Source of the DNA: Caldilineaceae bacterium
Lineage (GTDB): Bacteria; Chloroflexota; Anaerolineae; Caldilineales; Caldilineaceae
DNA length: 64,000 bases
Direction: 5' to 3'
NCBI GenBank assembly: GCA_020846635.1
Contig: JADLDO010000047.1
Span: forward strand, 124,001-188,000
Shown here: positions 8,557 to 16,878 of the stretch, piece after piece
Position numbering within the stretch: the first letter of the stretch is position 1
Layout: each line of letters begins with the position of its first letter
Notes under the pieces: model-generated
Told to the model about the DNA's origin: nothing
Database searches by the model: none
The model's input: the letters and a program-made list of their open reading frames with translations, nothing else
Position numbers and translations under genes: made by a program

Positions 8557-11042
8557 GCGCTGACCCCCTTGCTGCTCTCATTCGTTGTACTCTTCTTGCG
8601 CTGGGATTTAGGCTTCTCCTCCATTCCTTCGCCAACAGCCGCATCAAACTCGCGTCGCTTGGTGGCGAGTTCCGCAAGACGGTCGGATACCATGCGGTTG
8701 ATGGTCCCTGTGGGATAGCGCCCTTGCTTGTCGGCGGCTCCAGCGGGGATGCCCGTCAACACTTCAATGCCTTCATCAATTGTCGTGATGGGGTAGATCT
8801 GGAAGCGGCCCGCGGCCACTGCCTCCACCACATCATGGCGCAGCATCAAGTGCTTGACATTGGCGACTGGAATTAACACACCCTGATCGCCCGTCAAACC
8901 ACGCGCGTTGCAGAGGTCATAGAAGCCTTCGATCTTCTCATTGACGCCGCCGATTGCCTGGACTTGCCCTAGCTGGTTGACGGAGCCGGTGACGGCGAGC
9001 GACTGCTTGACAGGCACTTGCGCGATGGCAGAGAGCAGCGCATAGAGTTCAGTAGACGAGGCGCTGTCTCCGTCCACGCCCCCGTACGATTGTTCAAAGA
9101 CCAGGCTGGCATCGAGCGAAAGCGGCTGTTCCTGGGCATAGCGGGAACGTAGAAAGCTGGAGAGGATGAGCACGCCTTTGTCATGGAATGGGCCGCTCAT
9201 CTTCACTTCGCGCTCAATGTTGACGACATCCCCAGTGCCCATGTTGACGGTAGCGGTGATGCGCGAGGGGCGACCAAAGGCATAGGTTCCCATGCTGATG
9301 ACCGACAGCCCATTGATGGTGCCAACTTTTGTCCCGTCGGTGTCAATTAAGATCGTTTCGCGCAAGACTTGTTCCTGCATGCGCTCGCGGATACGGTCGT
9401 TGCGATAGACCTGGGCATCCAACGCTTTCTGCACATGTTCGGCGCTGACCACGGTTGCGCCGGCAGCGAGCGCCCAATGGTCAGATTCCTGGAGCAAGTC
9501 GACGATGGTCTGCATACGCGCGGTTACTCGTTCGCGATCTTCGACCAGGCGTGCGGCGTGTTCAATCACCCGGCAGACTGCCGAACGGTCAAAGGGCAGC
9601 AACTCTTCCTTCTTAACGATGGTGGCGATGAGGTGGGCATACTGGCGTGTTGTTTCGGCATCGCGCACAAACTCGTCGTCAAAGTCCGCCGCGACCTTGA
9701 AGAGATCTAAAAAGTCTTGGTCAGCCTGGGCTAAGAGATAATAGATCTGGCGTTCACCTAACAGAATGACCTTGACATCAAGCGCAATCGGTTCCGGTTC
9801 CAGCGATACTGTACTACTCAAGTTCATCATCTGCACAGGAGACTCGATGCGAATCTCGCGAAACTGGAGCGCCCGTTTTAGCCCTTCCCAGGCGTAAGGG
9901 CTGGTCAGAACCTTGTCGGCATCCAGCAGCAGATAGCCACCGTTGGCGCGGTGGAGCGCGCCCGGCTTAATCAAGGTGAAATCGGTGATGAGCGCGCCCA
10001 TCATCGCCATTTGTTCAACGCGCCCAACCAGGTTGAGATAGGAGGGATTGGTCTCATAGACAACCGGCGCGCCGCTGGCGTTGCCGGCATCGACCAAGAC
10101 ATTGACTTGATAGCGGCGCAGGGCCGGTGTCTGCTTGGCTGTGTCGGGAATGGCGAGATTGAGTTGTCCTGCTTCGGGCTTGGCATCGGGATCTCGTAGG
10201 AAATCTTCCACACGCTCGCCCACATCCTTTTGCACCGCTTGTAGATATTCGAGGACATTGGGCAATGTCTTATATTTCTCCAGCAGGTCATCCATCACAT
10301 CGTTGACCACCAATGTGGCGATCTCGTTGTCAAGCTCACGCAGGCGCGAGCGAAACTCGCGTTCCCAACGGGGAACTTGCAGCATGACCTTTTGCAGTTC
10401 CTCTTGCAGTGCCTCTACTTCTTTTTGGACGCGCTCCCGTTCCTCCTCCGGCAATTTTTGGAATTCCTCCGGGGGGATCACCTCGTTATCTTTTAGGGGT
10501 GCAAAGGCGAGTCCAGCCGGGGTACGCAGGAGGGTGAGCCCCTTGCCGCGCGCCTGCTCTTGCAGCGCCTTGAGGCTTTCCTGCTGGCGTTCATTAAATT
10601 CTGCTTCAAGCACGCGGCGGCGCGTCTGATATTCTTCGCTCTCAAAGGCAGATGATAAGCCGGTACGCAGTTCTTCGATCAACCGCTCCATGTCTTGCTG
10701 GAGTGTTCTGCCCGTACCAGGGGGTAAGCGCAGCGCATGAGGGATGTAGGGTTGTTGGAAGTTGTTGACATAGCACCAATCGTCGGGTGGTGCTTCAGCG
10801 GCGGCGCGTGTTTCTACCAAGCGGCGCACCAGGGCATGTTTGCCGGTTCCGCTGGGGCCGAGCGCAAAGATGTTATAGCCCTGGCGTGGAATGGTGATGC
10901 CAAGCTCCAGCGCTTTGACGGCGCGATCTTGACCGATGAACTCGACCTCCACCTCCAACTCATCCGTAGTGGTAAAGTCAAGCTGATCGAGCGTACAGGA
11001 TTGATAAAGGGCTTCAGGGGGCAAGGGAGCAACAGGTGACAC
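8553..11042 (-). CDS. Lon-like AAA+ ATP-dependent protease (S16)
   Basis: 829 aa from GTG 11042. Walker A is G62-P-S-G-T-G-K-H69. A long charged coiled-coil insert spans about 125-290, and the C-terminal S16 protease domain has the Ser-Lys dyad: Ser660 in D-G-D-S-A-S-S and Lys703 in V-N-E-K-I. This is the LonB/'AAA_32' type found in many bacteria, distinct from classical Lon by its N-terminus. It should degrade damaged or regulatory proteins in the cytosol. The last ~30 residues are Lys/Ser/Glu-rich. The stop overlaps the UspA-family start by 4 nt. A TATAAT at 11082-11087 (minus) is a possible -10 element 40 nt upstream; no good -35 was seen. Confidence 0.93.
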   Translation of the reverse strand: MSPVAPLPPEALYQSCTLDQLDFTTTDELEVEVEFIGQDRAVKALELGITIPRQGYNIFALGPSGTGKHALVRRLVETRAAAEAPPDDWCYVNNFQQPYIPHALRLPPGTGRTLQQDMERLIEELRTGLSSAFESEEYQTRRRVLEAEFNERQQESLKALQEQARGKGLTLLRTPAGLAFAPLKDNEVIPPEEFQKLPEEERERVQKEVEALQEELQKVMLQVPRWEREFRSRLRELDNEIATLVVNDVMDDLLEKYKTLPNVLEYLQAVQKDVGERVEDFLRDPDAKPEAGQLNLAIPDTAKQTPALRRYQVNVLVDAGNASGAPVVYETNPSYLNLVGRVEQMAMMGALITDFTLIKPGALHRANGGYLLLDADKVLTSPYAWEGLKRALQFREIRIESPVQMMNLSSTVSLEPEPIALDVKVILLGERQIYYLLAQADQDFLDLFKVAADFDDEFVRDAETTRQYAHLIATIVKKEELLPFDRSAVCRVIEHAARLVEDRERVTARMQTIVDLLQESDHWALAAGATVVSAEHVQKALDAQVYRNDRIRERMQEQVLRETILIDTDGTKVGTINGLSVISMGTYAFGRPSRITATVNMGTGDVVNIEREVKMSGPFHDKGVLILSSFLRSRYAQEQPLSLDASLVFEQSYGGVDGDSASSTELYALLSAIAQVPVKQSLAVTGSVNQLGQVQAIGGVNEKIEGFYDLCNARGLTGDQGVLIPVANVKHLMLRHDVVEAVAAGRFQIYPITTIDEGIEVLTGIPAGAADKQGRYPTGTINRMVSDRLAELATKRREFDAAVGEGMEEKPKSQRKKSTTNESSKGVSA

Positions 11043-11128
11043 GCCATACGACCTTTCTTGGGCAGGTGAGTAGATTTTGTCATTATAGCACTCTTGCGGT
11101 CTGCTACTGTGCTTTTTATTCCATGCAG

Positions 11129-11974
11129 CTATGGCCCAATACCCTCCGGCAGCGGGCCAAACCAGCGCGCCTCAAGATCGGCCAGTGTGCCGTCACCCGC
11201 AAATTGCGCGAGCGTGGCAGCAATACGATCTTGCAGATCATGGGCACGCAGGGGCGACGCGATGACATAGGGGTTGCTTTCCAGCGCAGGGCCAACAGCC
11301 ACAATGCGCGCGCCCTGCCCTTGTGCCTGGCGCAAGCTTACCTGGTCAATCAGAAGGGCATCAACAGCTGGGTCATTGAGCAGGCCATCGACCGCTTCGT
11401 CGGGGGTGGCGTAGGGCATAAGTTGCAGCGTGATCCCCTCGCGTTCGATACGTCGCCCTGCCATATCCCCCATGCTGCCCCATTCTACCGCCACATGGCT
11501 GCCGTGGAGGCTGGCGGTTGAGGTAATGGGAGAACCGGCACGCACGACCAGACGCACACCGGCATCAAAGTAAGGTGCGGAAAAGGCGACGTCACGCGTC
11601 GCGCGCGGGTCATAGGGCAGCGCACTGACGACACTGTCGATGCGTCCCGCCTGGAGCGCATCGACCAGGCTGTCATAGCCGATAGGGATAATTTCGGCCT
11701 GCATTCCCCAATCTGCGGCAATTGCCTCGGCCAAATCCACATCATAGCCCACCGGCACGCCGCTGTCGTCCAGATGTTCAAAGGGGGGAAAGCTGGGATC
11801 CATGCCCACACGCCAACGGTTGCGCGTCTGCATCTGGACCCATGTTGCATCTTGGCGCGTAAAAAGGCGAGTCAGCAGGCGTGTCGATTCCGGCCCGCGC
11901 AGCAAAAAGAGGAGGAGCAGCCCCGCCACAATCAGGATTGGCAAACCCACGAATAAGCGGACGCGACGGCTCAT
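11129..11974 (-). CDS. Extracellular solute-binding protein, family 3, membrane-anchored
   Basis: 281 aa. An N-terminal membrane anchor (residues ~6-25, no lipobox Cys) is followed by a periplasmic-binding fold: RVGMDPSFPPFEHLDDSG, VPVGYDVDLAEAIA, and SALPYDPRATRDVAFSAPYF, all typical of SBP_bac_3 proteins that bind polar amino acids. The C-terminus reads DGTLADLEARWFG as in the family. No ABC permease or ATPase gene lies nearby; instead the start overlaps the upstream glycoside-hydrolase stop by 4 nt. It may be an orphan binding protein or a sensor-like ligand binder. The ligand cannot be told from sequence. Confidence 0.88.
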   Translation of the reverse strand: MSRRVRLFVGLPILIVAGLLLLFLLRGPESTRLLTRLFTRQDATWVQMQTRNRWRVGMDPSFPPFEHLDDSGVPVGYDVDLAEAIAADWGMQAEIIPIGYDSLVDALQAGRIDSVVSALPYDPRATRDVAFSAPYFDAGVRLVVRAGSPITSTASLHGSHVAVEWGSMGDMAGRRIEREGITLQLMPYATPDEAVDGLLNDPAVDALLIDQVSLRQAQGQGARIVAVGPALESNPYVIASPLRAHDLQDRIAATLAQFAGDGTLADLEARWFGPLPEGIGP

Positions 11975-13206
11975 GGTTGGCCCTCGGCGGGCGGCGCCTC
12001 TGGGCTGGTTGCCTCTTGCACGACTTCTCCCGGCGCAACCTTCTCGCCCCGAGCATAGCGTTGGACTTCTTCGTAGATGGGCTTGGGTTCAAAGTCGGTA
12101 CGCACAAAGGTATAGTAATCCTGATAGCTCTTGGCGTCCCAGGGATAGCGGAAGGCCCAGAGCGCGACCGCATCGAGCCAGGGCCATTCCTCCTGCGCCA
12201 CTTGATAGGCGCGCAGGGTGTAGTCAATGCGCTGACCCGGACGCACAGCGCGCGTCCAGCGCGGATGATCGTTCCAGCCTCCCTCAGTGATCATGGCGTG
12301 CTTGGCCTCATCGCCATTGGCGACCATCAGCGCCCGCAGCAGCTCGGCGCGCCGGAAGTTAACCACTGCCGGATCGGCGGGTTCGTCTGGATCGGAATAC
12401 CAGCCATAGGCGTGAATGGCAAGGATGTCAAAGAAATCCGCCGCGCCCAAATCATACATGGCCTGTAGATAATCGAGGTCGTTCATGCCATCGGGGCTGC
12501 CGGGTGGGGCAAGGGTGGGAGCCAGCGCGCCCGCCAGGACTTGCATGTCGGGGTTTGCCGCCTTCACCATCGGGTAAACCGTCTTGAGCATGGTCACATA
12601 CTTGGCCGGCTCGACGGCAGCAAAGCCCCATTCCAGGGCCAGGTTCGGTTCGTTCCAGATGATCAGATAGTCCACGCGACCGGCGTAGCGCGTGGCAAAT
12701 TCGGCGGCATAGCGGCCAAAATCAACAAAGCGATCCTCGTCCAGATAGAGGGGCGAACTCTCGGCAGGGCGCGCCCATTCGGGAACAAAGCCCAAGCGTG
12801 CAATCACGCGCAATCCCTGGCGTTCGGCATGGTCGATGACGAGATCGGTGTGGGTCCAGTCGAAACGTCCCGGCTGGCTCTCGACATAAGCCCACGGAAA
12901 GTACTCGACGATCCACGGGGCTCCCATCTCGCGCACCATCTCCAGCGTGCGTTTGATCTTCACCGCTTCGACTTCATCGGTGAGGCGTGTGTGGATGCCC
13001 ATTTTGGGGTTGATGGTCTCGACAGTGCGCTGGGGGCCAAGTGCGACCGTGTTGCGCTGTGCCTGGAGGATGTAAAGAGCGACTGCGATGATCAAGGTTC
13101 CTAGCAGCGCGGCGATCAGGCGCGCGCGTGGTTGGGTGAACCAGGCGGATAGGGATTGCCGGGAATTCATCTGCGGATTCGGCTGGGGATTCGATGGAAC
13201 GGTCAT
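11971..13206 (-). CDS. Membrane-anchored glycoside hydrolase, clan A type
   Basis: 411 aa with one N-terminal membrane span (~29-48). The rest is a (beta/alpha)8 glycosidase: acid/base Glu186 in W184-N-E-P-N188 and probable nucleophile Glu308 in I-T-E-G-G-W. The 'WNEPN' motif with a downstream catalytic Glu is the signature of clan GH-A (families 5, 39 and relatives); the exact family cannot be set. It likely trims polysaccharide at the cell surface. A Pro/Glu-rich tail closes the protein. It is coupled by a 4-nt overlap to the solute-binding protein gene, suggesting joint action on a glycan-derived ligand, though that is inference. Confidence 0.83.
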   Translation of the reverse strand: MTVPSNPQPNPQMNSRQSLSAWFTQPRARLIAALLGTLIIAVALYILQAQRNTVALGPQRTVETINPKMGIHTRLTDEVEAVKIKRTLEMVREMGAPWIVEYFPWAYVESQPGRFDWTHTDLVIDHAERQGLRVIARLGFVPEWARPAESSPLYLDEDRFVDFGRYAAEFATRYAGRVDYLIIWNEPNLALEWGFAAVEPAKYVTMLKTVYPMVKAANPDMQVLAGALAPTLAPPGSPDGMNDLDYLQAMYDLGAADFFDILAIHAYGWYSDPDEPADPAVVNFRRAELLRALMVANGDEAKHAMITEGGWNDHPRWTRAVRPGQRIDYTLRAYQVAQEEWPWLDAVALWAFRYPWDAKSYQDYYTFVRTDFEPKPIYEEVQRYARGEKVAPGEVVQEATSPEAPPAEGQP

Positions 13207-13406
13207 AGGTTGGGATCATAGTCCGCGGCGCGTCGATTGGCAACTCTGCCCCTGATTGAAAGTGGAGAACAAAAGGATTCCCAAAGAAAGTCGTTCATAA
13301 CAGATTAAGGAATCTCCCCCCGAACGTGCTATAATTTTCCAAACTTATTGTCGATTTGGTGCGTCCGCTCTAGAGGCGAGTCGCTTTCAAAAGGAACGTT
13401 ACCTGT

Positions 13407-14114
13407 ATGAATTTTGGTTCCCTGGGCCAACGGTGGGCCACACTGACCCGCAACCAGCAGATCGCAATGATTGTGGTCGGCGTATTACTTCTCTATGGCT
13501 TGGTGGCGGGGGCAGTGGGGGGGAGTCGCTTGCTGAGTTTGCCCCGCCTCTTGGCTGTGGCGACAATTATCTTTGTGGCGCTGCCTTTTCATGAGTTTGC
13601 CCATGCCGCCGCAGCCGTGGCATTGGGCGATGAGACGCCGCGGCGTCAGGGGCGTTATACGCTCAATCCCCTGGTTCACATTGATGTGATGGGCGCATTC
13701 CTCATTTTCTTGGTTGGCTTCGGCTGGGCCAAGCCGGTGCAGTGGAACCCGCGCAACATTACCATTGACCGCAAACTTGGTTCGATCATTGTGTCGCTGG
13801 CTGGGCCTTTGAGCAATCTGCTTTTGGCTGTCATCGCCGCATTTGCCATACGATTTGTACAGAGTGAGCTGGTTTTTAACTTCTTGCTCTTTTTTATTCA
13901 GATCAACGTCCTGCTCTTTGTCTTTAATCTGATCCCCATCCCGCCGCTGGATGGTTCGCATGTACTCTTTGCGCTGCTGCCAGGTGACAATTTCAATTTG
14001 CAGATGCAGTTAAGTCGCTATGGATTTTTGATCCTAATGGCCGTTGTCTTCCTGGCTCCTAATGTGATCCGTGTGCCTGCCAATGCCATTATGCAGATGC
14101 TGCTCAATGTGTGA
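13407..14114 (+). CDS. Site-2 protease family membrane metallopeptidase (M50)
   Basis: 235 aa with about six membrane segments. The zinc site is H62-E63-F-A-H66 inside a membrane helix, and the third ligand lies in N174-L-I-P-I-P-P-L-D182-G, the usual second M50 motif. This is the short, PDZ-less M50B type common in Chloroflexota and Firmicutes, thought to cleave membrane proteins within the bilayer. AAAAGGA lies upstream of the ATG, and a TATAAT at 13330-13335 could be its -10 element. It is followed after 28 nt by the HD-domain gene, probably in one operon. Substrate unknown. Confidence 0.9.
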   Translation: MNFGSLGQRWATLTRNQQIAMIVVGVLLLYGLVAGAVGGSRLLSLPRLLAVATIIFVALPFHEFAHAAAAVALGDETPRRQGRYTLNPLVHIDVMGAFLIFLVGFGWAKPVQWNPRNITIDRKLGSIIVSLAGPLSNLLLAVIAAFAIRFVQSELVFNFLLFFIQINVLLFVFNLIPIPPLDGSHVLFALLPGDNFNLQMQLSRYGFLILMAVVFLAPNVIRVPANAIMQMLLNV

Positions 14115-14142
14115 TACGCGCTGCTGCCTGTGAGTGCTGCTG

Positions 14143-14709
14143 ATGAATGTGGTATCACCCCTGATTTGGGCGCGAGTTCTCTATCGATTGGGACAGTTTT
14201 GGCGAGGACTGCGCGCGACGGTCACGCCGGAGGAGCGGCAGCAGGTGGCGAGGGTGCTGCCAATAGCTGCGCTGCCGTTGTTTATGGAGATGCCCCTTGA
14301 CGCACAGCGTCACAGCCTGGATGTGCTAGAACGGCTGTGGGCTGCGGGCCGGCATCATCCCGATTTGGCGGTTGCGGCCTTGCTGCATGATTGTGGCAAA
14401 GTGGCCGCGGCACAGGGCGGGGTGCAGATTGGGCTGTGGCTGCGCGGGCCATTGGTATTGGCGGCTGCGCTTGTGCCACGCATGGCCCACAGTTGGGCAT
14501 CACCTGACCCGGCGCATGGATGGCGCTATGCGCTCTATGTGCAGCGTGAGCATCCTGCCATCGGTGCAGCATGGGCGGCGCGGGCGGGATGCAGCCCGTT
14601 GAGCTGCTGGCTGATTGCCCAGCACCAGACGCCTTTGCCATTGGTTGCGGGCGACGATGAGGCACGCGGGCTACTAGCAGCCTTGCAGGATGCTGATGAG
14701 GGGCGTTGA
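14143..14709 (+). CDS. HD-domain (putative phosphohydrolase) protein
   Basis: 188 aa from ATG 14143; a GTG nine bases earlier is an alternative. Residues ~45-100 carry an HD-type metal site: QRHSLDVLERL supplies the first His and AALLHDCGKVA the His-Asp pair. The middle contains the REHPAIGAAWAARAG segment and later LIAQHQTPLP, which could supply the further His residues of HD hydrolases. Family members hydrolyse phosphate esters of nucleotides or cyclic nucleotides. It follows the M50 gene by 28 nt on the same strand and is followed by a strong palindrome that probably ends the transcript. Substrate unknown. Confidence 0.78.
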   Translation: MNVVSPLIWARVLYRLGQFWRGLRATVTPEERQQVARVLPIAALPLFMEMPLDAQRHSLDVLERLWAAGRHHPDLAVAALLHDCGKVAAAQGGVQIGLWLRGPLVLAAALVPRMAHSWASPDPAHGWRYALYVQREHPAIGAAWAARAGCSPLSCWLIAQHQTPLPLVAGDDEARGLLAALQDADEGR

Positions 14710-14736
14710 GCGCGGCTGTACAAAATGAAAGAAAAA

Positions 14737-14767
14737 CCTTCCCGGAAGCTTCAAGCTTCCGGGAAGG
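14737..14767. repeat. Palindromic element, copy 1 (possible terminator)
   Basis: Perfect 15-bp arms CCTTCCCGGAAGCTT (14737-14751) and AAGCTTCCGGGAAGG (14753-14767) around a single C, between the HD-domain gene and the TyrA-like gene. The core is shared with elements at 41921-41951 and 51984-52011. There is no T-run on the plus side (GTGTATAA follows); on the minus strand the stem is followed by TTTTTC, so it could terminate antisense transcripts. Confidence 0.8.
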
Positions 14768-14806
14768 GTGTATAAGCATGATCTGGCGAGTGAACTGGGA
14801 GCAAAG

Positions 14807-15814
14807 ATGACAAAGCCTATTATTACCATTATTGGTTTGGGGTTGACCGGAACGAGTATGGGGCTGGGGTTGCAGCGCGAGGCGGGCAACTTCGAGATTG
14901 TGGGCCACGATAAACAGCCGGAAGTGGCGCAGCAGGCGCGCAAGCTGGGCGCGGTACACCGGACTGAGTGGAATCTCTTTAAGGCGTGCGCGGGCGCAGA
15001 ATTGATCGTGCTGGCTGTGCCTTTGCATGAGTTAGAGGAACTGCTGCCGCTTTTGGCCGAGGAAGTTAAGCCGGGAACGTTGATCTTTGCGATTGGCAGC
15101 CTGCTGCTGCCTGCGATTGAGAAGGGGGCCAAGCATCTGCCCGATGGCGTGCATTTTGTGGCGGGTCATGCAGTGATAACGGGTGTCGGCGCAACGCCAA
15201 GCGCGCGGCCCGATCTCTTTGAAAAAGCCGTCTTTGCATTGGCTGCGGGTGTTAAGACCGACCCGGCGGCATTGCAGCTTGCCAGCGACTTTGTGGAGCG
15301 GGTGGGCGCGACCCCCCTCTTTGTGGATGCGCTCGAACATGACGGGGTGATGGCTGGCGTCGAGCATCTGCCGATGCTGCTGGCCGCGGCGCTGATGCGG
15401 TCGAGTGCAAGCGGGGCAGGCTGGCGCGAGGCCAAACGCCTGGCTGGACGGCACTTCGCCGAGGCGACCGATGTAGGTGGCGATGCTGCGGCCCTTTTCG
15501 CTGCGTTGCAAGCCAACAAGCAAAGTGTCGTGCTAAAGTTGCAGAAGATGCGACAAGAGTTGGCGGAATGGCAGGTTTTATTGGAAAATGATGCTGAAAA
15601 TACCATAAAATCTGATAATACTCAAGCGGTCACTGTGCATCCACTCTTAGCGGCGCTGACAGAAGCTGTGCAGGCGCGCAGCAGTTGGGAGACGCAGGTC
15701 ATTCTCAAGAATTGGGAAGAGCAGCCCGATGCACCTGTAGCGAAGGCCGAATCCTCAGGCTTCTTGCGGCAAATGTTTTTGGGTGGACTAGGCAACCGCC
15801 AGCGGAAGGGATGA
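14807..15814 (+). CDS. TyrA-like (prephenate/arogenate) dehydrogenase
   Basis: 335 aa from ATG 14807, which has GGGAG 5 nt upstream; an in-frame GTG at 14768 lies at the end of the palindrome and is unlikely. The N-terminus is a Rossmann fold with the dinucleotide loop G10-L-G-L-T-G15, then GHDKQ at the end of strand two. LIVLAVPLHELEELLPLL and VHFVAGHAVITGVG follow, matching the TyrA layout, but the usual H-P-M-F/A segment reads H-A-V-I-T. The helical C-terminal half ends with a long Lys/Glu-rich extension. TyrA enzymes oxidise prephenate or arogenate towards tyrosine; the altered loop leaves the substrate open. Confidence 0.7.
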   Translation: MTKPIITIIGLGLTGTSMGLGLQREAGNFEIVGHDKQPEVAQQARKLGAVHRTEWNLFKACAGAELIVLAVPLHELEELLPLLAEEVKPGTLIFAIGSLLLPAIEKGAKHLPDGVHFVAGHAVITGVGATPSARPDLFEKAVFALAAGVKTDPAALQLASDFVERVGATPLFVDALEHDGVMAGVEHLPMLLAAALMRSSASGAGWREAKRLAGRHFAEATDVGGDAAALFAALQANKQSVVLKLQKMRQELAEWQVLLENDAENTIKSDNTQAVTVHPLLAALTEAVQARSSWETQVILKNWEEQPDAPVAKAESSGFLRQMFLGGLGNRQRKG

Positions 15815-15921
15815 AGGATGAGGGAAATACGCGAGTCTGTCATGCCGTAGGCATCTCTCTGCCAATGCCACCAGAGCGGAAAGACCCCTACGGGGTGACA
15901 GAGTTTTCATCCCTCATCCTT
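15811..15921. repeat. Imperfect long inverted repeat between convergent genes
   Basis: Nested inverted segments lie between the TyrA-like gene and the lipoprotein gene. The outer arms are GGATGAAGGATGAGGGA and, reversed, TCATCCCTCATCCTTCC. The inner arms are GTCTGTCATGCCGTAGGCATCT and AGACCCCTACGGGGTGACAGAG, which match at most positions once reverse-complemented. It could act as a bidirectional terminator or be a small non-autonomous repeat element; no long T-run was seen. Confidence 0.55.
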
Positions 15922-15926
15922 CCCAA

Positions 15927-16586
15927 TTACGGCCAGTTGGAGTAGAGGACGCCTAGCTCCAGTTGATCGCCTTCCTCGATGGTGATCAGCAGCGGTTCTG
16001 TGCTGTCGGGGGATTGGAAAACAGAGAGCCAGTTATAGACCGTCCACACGAGCATATAGTAGTGGCCTGGTGGAATGTTGTCGAGCTGCACTTGGCCGAT
16101 GAGGTTGGTTTTGCTGCCGACATCGCCGTTTTCCGGCTGCGGGCCAAAGTAAATCTCAGGCGGCACAAATTCCCCGTCCACTTCATCTGCGGGGGTTAGA
16201 TAGAACTGGGTTCCGAAAATCGCCTGTTTGATGCCGTGGGACCAGAGCACTGCTGAGAGTGAGCCGAATCCCTCGGCAGGTTCTGGCGCGGCGGTTTCGG
16301 CTGCCAGCGCAATCGCATCTTCTTCGGTCTGGGGAGGGGACGCGGGAGCGGTGGTGAGTGGTGATTCCGGCTGCAAGAGGGGTGATTCGGGCTGATCAAG
16401 CGGGGATTCCGGCGCGCCTGCGGGTTCTTCCGGCGTCGCTGCGGCTGGTGCTGTCGTCGCTGCGGGGGCAGCCGCAGGAGTGGGTGTAGGTTCGTTGCCT
16501 CCACAGGCGGCAACCAGCAGGGCTGTTATCAACAAGAGCGTAAGTCGCCCCAGATGTTGCGAAAGTTTGTCTGTGTTTGTCTTCAT
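15927..16586 (-). CDS. Secreted lipoprotein with PESPL repeats, unknown function
   Basis: 219 aa from ATG 16586 (GAGGA 7 nt upstream; a TTG two codons earlier is less likely). The signal sequence ends in the lipobox L-V-A-A-C, so the protein should be lipidated and anchored outside. A low-complexity Pro/Ala/Thr/Glu spacer contains three copies of P-E-S-P-L, then a beta-rich domain (about 110-219): LWSHGIKQAIFGTQFYLTP, PPGHYYMLVWTVYNWL and LITIEEGDQLELGVL. The domain may be a carbohydrate- or peptidase-regulatory-like fold, but I cannot name it. Function unknown. Confidence 0.75.
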   Translation of the reverse strand: MKTNTDKLSQHLGRLTLLLITALLVAACGGNEPTPTPAAAPAATTAPAAATPEEPAGAPESPLDQPESPLLQPESPLTTAPASPPQTEEDAIALAAETAAPEPAEGFGSLSAVLWSHGIKQAIFGTQFYLTPADEVDGEFVPPEIYFGPQPENGDVGSKTNLIGQVQLDNIPPGHYYMLVWTVYNWLSVFQSPDSTEPLLITIEEGDQLELGVLYSNWP

Positions 16587-16817
16587 ACTCAATCCTCAAT
16601 CAACTGTCTGTCCGTATGATCCGTTGTGATCTGTCGTGACCCCTCATCGTCCGCATTGATCCGTAGTCATCCATATTCGTCTGCGGCTCTACACGAGAGT
16701 CATAGGATATTCTACCAAGAGTTCATCTCTGAACAAAGATTATCCGCTCAAAGATTCTCTACGCCGGAGTGCGTGAGGCCAACCAAGCGCCCTGTGCAAA
16801 ACATCCCTAGCAAAAAG

Positions 16818-16859
16818 AACAGGTCAGCCTGACGTTGATATAACGTAGGCTGACCTGTT
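16818..16859 (-). terminator. Strong intrinsic terminator of the secreted-protein gene
   Basis: Arms AACAGGTCAGCCT and AGGCTGACCTGTT pair perfectly, and ACGTT/AACGT extends the stem past a one-base bulge to a GATAT loop. Read on the minus strand it is followed by CTTTTTG. It starts about 20 nt after the stop of the 16879-18354 gene. The remaining bases 16587-16817 contain nothing I could assign apart from the lipoprotein's upstream region. Confidence 0.85.
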
Positions 16860-16878
16860 TAGTTAGAAAATTCTGAGC

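Noticed and set aside
14768-14806. Upstream GTG start for the TyrA-like gene
   Set aside because: It falls at the end of the palindromic element and has no ribosome-binding site; ATG 14807 has a good one.
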